This document shows positions 15,600 through 20,300 of a DNA stretch of 20,300 nucleotides, piece by piece; position 1 is the first letter of the stretch; each line of letters starts with the position of its first letter. Under the pieces are notes generated by a model. It did no database searches. It saw only the letters and a list, made by a program, of their open reading frames with translations, and had not been told where the DNA came from. Both the position numbers and the translations under genes were made by a program. The DNA comes from CBFGTV01 sp965652145 (GTDB lineage: Bacteria; Bacillota; Clostridia; Peptostreptococcales; Natronincolaceae): NCBI GenBank assembly GCA_965652145.1, contig CBFGTV010000063.1, forward strand, positions 1 to 20,300. The letters run 5' to 3'.

Positions 15600-17099
15600 T
15601 TAAACAATAGGGTGGTGAGAAGCAGGGGAAAGACCTTCTTTACTTCGTCTTTTAAGGGCCTCAAGGGCCTTGGCCAGCCGCTTTATCCCCTCTGTAATGG
15701 CATCTTCCCCCTGAGTGACATAGCACAGCCTTACAAAGGGTTGATTTCTTGTATGAAAGAAAAAGGCGTCACCGGGAACAAACACCAGGCCAGCCTTGGC
15801 CCCCTCATCCATGAGGGCTGTGGTGGAAACCGGAAATTTAATTCGACACCAAATATAAAAGCCCCCCTGGGGTAGGGAAAAGTCAATCAAGTCGCTACAA
15901 TAATGCCTCAGGGCTTCTGCCATCACATCTCTTCTTTTTTTGTATATCTCCCTGACCATATTAATATGGGCCTTCCAATGTCCCTCCTTTAAATATTGTG
16001 TTAAATACAATTGAGATAAATTACTGCTATGGAGATCAACCAATTGCTTTTCCATGGTCAATCGATCTAAAAGGGCTTCATTGGCTACTATAAAACCAAT
16101 TCTTAGGCCAGGAAAAAGTATTTTAGAAAAGGTAGAAATATAAATTACTCCCTCAGACCTTTCCAGTGACCGAATGGGGGCAGGGGGCTGTTCTTCATAG
16201 GAAAGTAAGCCATAGGGATCATCTTCAATTAAGAGTACCCGGTATCGTTTAGCCAGCTGATTTAATCCAGCCTGCTCTCCCGGTGAAAGGGATCTGCCAG
16301 TGGGATTTTGATAGCAGGAATTGACGTACATGCACTTGGGCCGATATCTGATAAAATAGTCCTCCAGCAGATCGAGGGAAAAATCCTTTAGGGAAAAGGG
16401 AAGAAGCCTGGCTCCGGCATTTTCAAACACTTGTATTGCTCCCAGATAGGCGGGGGATTCAACCACAACATAGTCGCCGGCGGTCACCAGGGCTCTGCTG
16501 ATGAGGTACAGGGCCTGTTGGGAACCCGATACGACCATAATCTGATTAAGGGCCGCCGCAATTTTTCTTTCCCGTACAAAGTTAACCAGCTCTTCACGCA
16601 GGGGCCAGTAGCCTTCAGTTGGAATATGGCTTAAGGCAGGGGCTGAAACAATATTTTCCACTGTTCTAAAAAAGTTCAGGGGATAAATATCAGGGTCAGG
16701 TACACCTGCTCCAAAGGAAATAGAATTTTCAGTCTCAACGTTTGCTACTAAATCCCGAAGTAAATTGGCGGTTGGGCTTTGCTGCATGGGAGGAATAATT
16801 TGAGACCAAGGTAATTCTGCCTCCCCCTGAGGATTACTATTTTGGGCCAATACGTAGGTGCCACTGCCTACTCGGGTTTCAATCAATTCTCGCTGTTCTA
16901 AAATTCGATAGGCATTAATGGCGGTCGTTCTGCTCACCTTGAACATTTCTGCCAACTCCCGTTCAGGGGGGAGCTTTGCTCCGCTTTTTATGATCTGGTT
17001 TTCGATATAGCTGGTAATTAAATCGGCAATTTGAAGGTATCTTGCTTTTCCTGAATCGGCATCCAACTCATGGGAATTAAGTAAATTGTACATATCCAT
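15600..17099 (-). CDS. MocR-type regulator: GntR winged helix fused to PLP aminotransferase fold
   Basis: This is a transcription factor of the MocR/GabR/PdxR subfamily, 499 residues. The N-terminal GntR winged helix (about 18-85) contains LPPERELAEMFKVSRTTA (43-60) and the wing GSGTYV (78-83). A linker joins it to a fold-type I aminotransferase domain (about 125-480). That domain keeps the PLP-binding residues: QNPTG (264-268), Asp293 in EDDPYG and the Schiff-base Lys326 in STFSKILFPGLRIG. Such proteins use PLP adducts with amines or amino acids as signals rather than for catalysis. AGGGGG about 10 bases before the ATG is a weakly spaced ribosome binding site. It is divergent from azlCD, so it probably controls that exporter, and often its own gene, in response to an amino acid. 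Confidence 0.92.
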   Translation of the reverse strand: MDMYNLLNSHELDADSGKARYLQIADLITSYIENQIIKSGAKLPPERELAEMFKVSRTTAINAYRILEQRELIETRVGSGTYVLAQNSNPQGEAELPWSQIIPPMQQSPTANLLRDLVANVETENSISFGAGVPDPDIYPLNFFRTVENIVSAPALSHIPTEGYWPLREELVNFVRERKIAAALNQIMVVSGSQQALYLISRALVTAGDYVVVESPAYLGAIQVFENAGARLLPFSLKDFSLDLLEDYFIRYRPKCMYVNSCYQNPTGRSLSPGEQAGLNQLAKRYRVLLIEDDPYGLLSYEEQPPAPIRSLERSEGVIYISTFSKILFPGLRIGFIVANEALLDRLTMEKQLVDLHSSNLSQLYLTQYLKEGHWKAHINMVREIYKKRRDVMAEALRHYCSDLIDFSLPQGGFYIWCRIKFPVSTTALMDEGAKAGLVFVPGDAFFFHTRNQPFVRLCYVTQGEDAITEGIKRLAKALEALKRRSKEGLSPASHHPIV

Positions 17100-17224
17100 T
17101 TTTTAAAATACCCCCTTTTGGTATCCAATTTATAATTATTATTATCTAATTGGATATTTACTTTGATTCTCCTGCCTGGTAAAGTAAATATATTATTTTT
17201 ATTTTTGAGAAGGGAGAAGTTGTA
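17100..17224. promoter_or_regulatory. Divergent mocR-azlC control region with an inverted repeat
   Basis: The 125-bp divergent region contains a perfect inverted repeat, TATCCAATT (17122-17130) and AATTGGATA (17148-17156), with a 17-bp spacer. A second one, TTTACTT/AAGTAAA (17157-17163 and 17182-17188), is also present. Weak promoter-like hexamers overlap these: on the minus strand TTTACC and TAAATA, 17 bp apart (17183-17155), and on the plus strand TTGATT and TAAATA, 16 bp apart (17163-17190). The repeats are plausible MocR operators. The hexamer calls are tentative. Confidence 0.5.
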
Positions 17225-17941
17225 ATGGGGAAGACAATTGACAGACCGATTGTACTCAATGAATTTAAAGCTGGCGCAATAGATAGCATTCCCCTGTTGA
17301 TCGGGGCCGTTCCCTTTGGTATTACCTGTGGTATTATGGGAATCACAGTGGGGCTGAAGCCCCTGGAAACGATAATGATGTCTGCCATTGTTTTCGCAGG
17401 CTCCGCCCAATTTACCGCCATTACCATGCTGGGGGCCGGTATAACAGGAGGGCTTATTGTGGCCACAACATTATTATTAAATCTAAGGCACTTATTAATG
17501 GGGTTTTCTCTGGCACCCCATATGGAAAAGCTGCCGGTGCCCCTACAGTCGCTGCTGGCGTTTTTAATGACCGATGAAGCCTTTGCTGTAGTCAGCTCCA
17601 GAATAATGAGCCATGGATACAACAGCCACTACCACCTGGGGGTAGGCCTGAGCTTATATGGAACCTGGTTTGCTGCTACAGCCCTGGGGGTTTCTCTAGG
17701 AGCTTATATTCCTAATCCCTTGGATTGGGGCCTTGATTTTGCCATGCCGGCAACTTTTTTAGTTTTACTATTGCCCCTTTTGTCAGACAGGAATAATCGA
17801 ATCATCTGTATTGTGGCGGCGATTACGGCTGTCATCACAGCCCTTTACTTGCCGGGAAAATGGTATATTATCATTACCTGTCTGCTTTCATGCCTGGTGG
17901 GGGGACTGCTGACTAAGGGGGATGAGAAAAATGCGTTATAA
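17225..17941 (+). CDS. azlC: AzlC family branched-chain amino acid exporter, large subunit
   Basis: This is the large membrane subunit of a two-component amino acid exporter, 238 residues. The family start is recognisable: a short cytoplasmic N-terminus, then SIPLLIGAVPFGITCG (21-36), the conserved FAGSAQF (57-63), and a later LRHLLMGFSLAP segment typical of AzlC. About seven to eight hydrophobic segments follow. A purine-rich AGAAGGGAGAAG precedes the ATG. Bacillus AzlCD confers resistance to 4-azaleucine by exporting branched-chain amino acids and analogues. The azlD gene overlaps its 3' end and a MocR regulator is divergent, so the pair may relieve amino-acid excess. Confidence 0.92.
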   Translation: MGKTIDRPIVLNEFKAGAIDSIPLLIGAVPFGITCGIMGITVGLKPLETIMMSAIVFAGSAQFTAITMLGAGITGGLIVATTLLLNLRHLLMGFSLAPHMEKLPVPLQSLLAFLMTDEAFAVVSSRIMSHGYNSHYHLGVGLSLYGTWFAATALGVSLGAYIPNPLDWGLDFAMPATFLVLLLPLLSDRNNRIICIVAAITAVITALYLPGKWYIIITCLLSCLVGGLLTKGDEKNAL

Positions 17942-18254
17942 TGTAATGATCATTATTTTAGCCATGGCAGTAGTTACCTTTTTAACTCGGATTGGAGCCT
18001 TTGCATTGTTCAAGGTTACCGGGGTTCCTCCATGGCTTCACCGGTGGATTAAGCCCGTACCGATTGCCATTTTAACCGCTTTAATCGTTCCATCTTTATT
18101 GATGCCCCAGGACACCCTGGATATTTCACTATCTAACCATTATCTTTTGAGCGGTATAGTAGCAGCGCTAGTGGCTTATAAATCAAAAAGTATTGTTTGG
18201 ACTTTAGGTTTGGGAATGACTACAATGGTTTTGTTGAAGGTAGTGGGGGGATGA
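17931..18254 (+). CDS. azlD: AzlD family small subunit of the branched-chain amino acid exporter
   Basis: This is a small membrane partner of AzlC, 107 residues with about four hydrophobic segments. The LTRIGAFALFK segment (about 18-28) and the pattern of a central KPVPIAILTALIVPSLL helix are typical of AzlD. An ATG at 17922 is in frame, but AGGGGG at 17916-17921 directly abuts it. The same sequence is 9 bases before the ATG at 17931, so the shorter form is preferred. The gene overlaps azlC by 11 bp, a usual arrangement for this obligate pair. A bidirectional terminator follows after 6 bp. Confidence 0.92.
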   Translation: MRYNVMIIILAMAVVTFLTRIGAFALFKVTGVPPWLHRWIKPVPIAILTALIVPSLLMPQDTLDISLSNHYLLSGIVAALVAYKSKSIVWTLGLGMTTMVLLKVVGG

Positions 18255-18260
18255 AAAAAC

Positions 18261-18286
18261 AAGGCACAGTAAATGTACTGTGCCTT
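18261..18286. terminator. Bidirectional terminator between azlD and the peptide gene
   Basis: AAGGCACAGTA (18261-18271) pairs perfectly over 11 bases with 18276-18286 around the loop AATG. On the plus strand it is followed by TATTG, a weak tail. On the minus strand it is followed by GTTTTTTC, a good tail. It therefore serves the convergent regulator-peptide transcript at least as well as azlCD. Confidence 0.88.
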
Positions 18287-18310
18287 TATTGAAAAATACT
18301 CTGTTGATGT

Positions 18311-18493
18311 TTAACGTTCCATTGGGTTAGGGTTACTAAAGGTTGTAAAACCACCATTAAATGATTGTGTAATTATAGACTTGTCCCTAACTTGTTTGCA
18401 CTTGCTAAAATTAGAATTAATTCCAATAGCCTGGACAGAAACGAATAGTGAAAAACATATTGCTATTGATAAGATTTTACTTAATTTTTTCAT
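18311..18493 (-). CDS. Small secreted peptide, candidate RRNPP signalling propeptide
   Basis: This is a 60-residue protein with a textbook Sec signal. It starts MKK, has a hydrophobic core at about 6-19, and has a plausible cleavage site after SVQA (19-22). The exported remainder of 38 residues has one cysteine (Cys32), a basic middle and a Gly/Asn/Pro-rich C-terminus ending SNPNPMER. GGGAGGT lies 8 bases before the ATG, a strong ribosome binding site that argues for a real gene despite its size. It begins 31 bp after the TPR regulator's stop codon on the same strand, and a terminator follows. In RRNPP systems (Rap-Phr, PlcR-PapR, NprR-NprX, clostridial Qsr-Qsp) the propeptide is encoded just so, and a short C-terminal fragment is the signal. 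I do not recognise this sequence; the role is inferred from context. Confidence 0.75.
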   Translation of the reverse strand: MKKLSKILSIAICFSLFVSVQAIGINSNFSKCKQVRDKSIITQSFNGGFTTFSNPNPMER

Positions 18494-18524
18494 TATAATT
18501 ACCTCCCAAGATTATTATGATTAA

Positions 18525-19841
18525 TTATATACCTTCACTTCTAATTGCTCTTAGTTTAGATGTATAGATTAGGCATTTTTCCATTTCCCCAGTTAGATAA
18601 CAGAGGTCAATATAATATGTATAAATGTAAAATAACATATCTTTGAGATTGTTTTCAATTATAAAACACTCTAGCTTTTCCAAAATATTTTTTGCCTTAA
18701 CATATTTATTTGTTTCAAGGTATATCTCAACTAATAAAAAATGCAAATCAAGTATTGTTTCAAATTTAGCCACTTTTTCTGCTAAAATCAGCCCATTTTC
18801 TATTAAAGAGATAGCGTTTTTGATTTTCCCTAACTTCCAATATATCCGAGATTTATTAAGGTATAAATATGGTAAATAATTAGCTTCTATATCGTCTTTA
18901 AATTCAAATGAAACATCTATATATTGTAGGCTCTTCTCATAATCTTCTTTTGCTTGATATAATTGGGAAAAGTTTTCAAATACTAGCATTTTTGTATTTA
19001 CTGAAAGCTGTTTTTTCAATAGCTTATTATACAATCGTATAGCTTTATCATAGTTACGTAGATCACGATAAGTATTAGCTTCTAACAACGACATTAGATT
19101 ATAAATATCTTCTTCATGTTCGGGTAATTGTTTGAAGCTTGCGATTTCTTGTAGAGTTGAGTCGTATTTTTTCTGACTACTGTAGCAAAGAGTGAGATTA
19201 TAATGTAATAGCATTCTATCTCTACTGGTATTTTCAGTTGAATAATTTTGAACAATATTAAATGCCCGATTGTAGTAAAGTAGAGCTTGATCATATAGCA
19301 TTAACTGATAATGACAATTGCCGATACGAATATATAAAGAAATAGCCTTATCATAGTTTTTTTTCTCTAAATAATATTCCTGTGCACTGATTGAGTCGCT
19401 TATTGCTTCATTATATCGATACGTATTAAAATAGTATTTTCCTCTTGTTTCATATAACTGTGCTACCATAGAATCAAGTTTCCATTGTCTAGCGAATTCT
19501 ATAAGCTTTTTAAAATTTTCAACTACTTGATTTTCGTTTCCCACCATAGGATGATCAATTAATTGCTGCATTTCATCGAGCCGTTCTTTAATTAACCGTT
19601 GGGCCTGTTCAACCTCAGATTCTAATAAATAATCAGGTGTAATTTTCTTCCCTAAATTAATATAGTATTGATTTAATGAATCAGCGATAACTTTAGCCGC
19701 ACGATAGGTTAAATTTCGTTTGTTGTTTTCAATCATACTGATTAAGCTTCGTGTTATTTCGTCGTTTGTCAAGTCATCTTGATTTAATCCAATGTCGATT
19801 CTTAACTGCTTAATTTTTTCCCCCGTACTGATAATTTTCAT
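18525..19841 (-). CDS. XRE-HTH/TPR transcriptional regulator, RRNPP-type peptide receptor
   Basis: This is a cytoplasmic regulator of 438 residues. The N-terminal XRE helix-turn-helix (about 4-60) shows TGEKIKQLRIDIGLNQ (6-21) and EITRSLISMIENNKRNLT (28-45). The rest, from about 105 to 430, is a chain of tetratricopeptide-like helical pairs, with YNEAI, YDKAI, YDQAL, YDKAI and YEKSL as repeat cores. This is the design of PlcR, NprR and clostridial Qsr proteins, which bind re-imported peptides in the TPR groove. GGGGGG is placed before the ATG, and a strong sigma-A promoter lies upstream. A secreted-peptide gene follows in the same transcript. The gene is visibly more AT-rich than the metabolic genes in the window. 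The target genes could be the peptide gene itself, neighbours outside the window, or distant loci. Confidence 0.88.
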   Translation of the reverse strand: MKIISTGEKIKQLRIDIGLNQDDLTNDEITRSLISMIENNKRNLTYRAAKVIADSLNQYYINLGKKITPDYLLESEVEQAQRLIKERLDEMQQLIDHPMVGNENQVVENFKKLIEFARQWKLDSMVAQLYETRGKYYFNTYRYNEAISDSISAQEYYLEKKNYDKAISLYIRIGNCHYQLMLYDQALLYYNRAFNIVQNYSTENTSRDRMLLHYNLTLCYSSQKKYDSTLQEIASFKQLPEHEEDIYNLMSLLEANTYRDLRNYDKAIRLYNKLLKKQLSVNTKMLVFENFSQLYQAKEDYEKSLQYIDVSFEFKDDIEANYLPYLYLNKSRIYWKLGKIKNAISLIENGLILAEKVAKFETILDLHFLLVEIYLETNKYVKAKNILEKLECFIIENNLKDMLFYIYTYYIDLCYLTGEMEKCLIYTSKLRAIRSEGI

Positions 19842-19899
19842 AAGTTTTTTATCCCCCCTTTGTCCTATAATTCAGAAAAGTAAAACACTTCCATTTAAT

Positions 19900-19928
19900 A
19901 ATATAACGATAAATAAACTCCTTGTCAA
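19900..19928 (-). promoter_or_regulatory. Sigma-A promoter of the HTH-TPR regulator/peptide operon
   Basis: On the minus strand, TTGACA (19928-19923) and TATATT (19905-19900) are separated by exactly 17 bp, close to the sigma-A consensus. The start codon lies about 59 bp downstream of the -10. A second TTGAC just upstream of the -35 forms a short direct repeat (GATTTGAC and GATTGAC), a possible but unproven operator. Confidence 0.8.
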
Positions 19929-20123
19929 TCTGTAAAGTCAAATCGTGTAGGACGAAAAAAACATAATATACCCTAAATTTATTGAAAATTACAGAATTCT
20001 TATTAAATATGCATTTTTTTGTACAAAATAATTTTTTTTTAACTAAACTTTGTGTTAAATTCATGTAACAAGGATGGAGTTTTGATTTGAAATGTTAGTT
20101 ACTTTTTTAGGGGGACAAATAAA

Positions 20124-20147
20124 GGAACCAATAAATTCATTGGTTCC
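20124..20147 (-). terminator. Terminator after the second TPR regulator gene
   Basis: GGAACCAAT (20124-20132) is perfectly complementary to ATTGGTTCC (20139-20147) around a 6-base loop. In the minus-strand direction it is followed by TTTATTTG. It begins 9 bp after the stop codon of the partial regulator gene, so that transcript ends before any downstream peptide gene. Confidence 0.8.
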
Positions 20148-20156
20148 TACTATAAT

Positions 20157-20300
20157 CTATACTGCTTCTTTTCTTAGGGCCCTTAATTTAGCAGTACATT
20201 CCTTACATTTTTCTATTTCCCCTATTCGGCTGTAAAATTCTATTTGATAGGTGTATATGTCGATTAAACCTTTATTAATACTGTATAATTTAAGATAATC
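20157..20300 (-). CDS. 3' end of a second TPR regulator, paralogue of 18525-19841 (partial)
   Basis: Only the last 47 codons and the TAG stop are inside the window; the gene continues beyond position 20300. Read on the minus strand from 20300, the frame gives a segment that lines up without gaps with the C-terminus of the neighbouring HTH-TPR regulator. The shared features are IYTY, then G-E-x-E-K-C, then a T-x-K-L-R-A-x-R-x-E ending just before the stop in both proteins. The match is too long and ordered for chance, so this is the tail of a paralogous RRNPP-type regulator. Whether it has an N-terminal helix-turn-helix cannot be seen. The frame is open across the whole available stretch. Confidence 0.8.
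   Translation of the reverse strand, partial: DYLKLYSINKGLIDIYTYQIEFYSRIGEIEKCKECTAKLRALRKEAV

Larger units (their letters stand above)
19842..20156. other. Intergenic region between the two TPR regulator genes
   Basis: This 315-bp AT-rich stretch holds the sigma-A promoter of the downstream regulator and the terminator of the upstream one, listed separately. A minus-strand 71-codon frame inside it lacks a ribosome binding site and overlaps the promoter, so it is not taken as a gene. Several A/T runs (for example 20031-20040) occur; no further structure was recognised. Confidence 0.6.

Noticed and set aside
15640..15680. GGGCC repeats near the end of mocR as a possible terminator hairpin
   Set aside because: The copies are mainly direct rather than inverted, fall inside coding sequence, and have no adjacent T-run.
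17018..17622. Two minus-strand frames spanning the mocR start, the divergent region and azlC
   Set aside because: They would conflict with the divergent promoters and with both well-supported genes; they are antisense shadows.
19849..20064. 71-codon minus-strand frame between the two TPR regulators
   Set aside because: There is no ribosome binding site before its ATG. It covers the sigma-A promoter of the regulator gene and its composition is simply that of AT-rich intergenic DNA.
1..20300. CRISPR array, insertion sequence, tRNA/rRNA or riboswitch
   Set aside because: No regularly spaced repeats, transposase motifs, cloverleaf or rRNA-like stretches, and no recognisable riboswitch core were seen in the intergenic regions.

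Overview
The window looks like chromosomal DNA of an anaerobic, low-to-moderate GC Firmicute, most likely a Clostridia member of the Alkaliphilus/Natronincola sort. This is judged from gene content and style only. The signs are strong AGGAGG-type ribosome binding sites, AT-rich intergenic DNA, a TAXI-type TRAP transporter, MocR and AzlCD genes, and an HTH-TPR regulator of the clostridial RRNPP type. No tRNA, rRNA, CRISPR array, transposase or phage gene was seen.

Region 1 (1-11335) is a catabolic locus controlled by sigma-54. A PrpR_N/PAS/AAA+/Fis enhancer-binding protein (86-2011) and its terminator are followed by a near-perfect -24/-12 promoter (2226-2242). Palindromic candidate activator sites lie about 170-200 bp upstream of that promoter. 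It reads into seven genes on the same strand: a DUF1537 four-carbon-acid-sugar kinase, an iron-dependent alcohol dehydrogenase, a PdxA-family dehydrogenase, a TAXI solute-binding lipoprotein, a fused 4TM/12TM TRAP permease, an SdhA/FrdA-fold flavoprotein and a DapA/NAL-family aldolase. A strong terminator closes the operon at 11291-11335. The kinase + PdxA pair is the known D-threonate/D-erythronate module: phosphorylation, then oxidation and decarboxylation to dihydroxyacetone phosphate. The flavoprotein, iron ADH and DapA-like enzyme are not part of that module, so the operon probably handles a different or larger hydroxy acid. The substrate is unknown.

Region 2 (11350-15598) is an ABC-2 export operon (ATPase, two short six-helix permeases) followed by its DesK/NarL-type two-component system. 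The layout matches antimicrobial- or lipid-sensing export systems such as Bacillus lnrJKLMN and yvfRSTU. Two 13-bp direct repeats precede the operon and are candidate response-regulator sites.

Region 3 (15600-18286) holds a MocR-type PLP-binding regulator divergent from azlC-azlD, a branched-chain amino-acid exporter. An inverted repeat sits in the shared 125-bp intergenic region.

Region 4 (18261-20300, minus strand) is visibly more AT-rich. It contains an XRE-HTH/TPR regulator of RRNPP type with a clear sigma-A promoter. Thirty-one bases downstream is a 60-residue secreted-peptide gene with its own strong ribosome binding site, and then a terminator: a candidate peptide quorum-sensing pair. 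The window ends inside the 3' end of a second, paralogous TPR regulator, which is followed directly by its own terminator and has no 3'-adjacent peptide gene. Regions 1 and 4 hold the most novel material.
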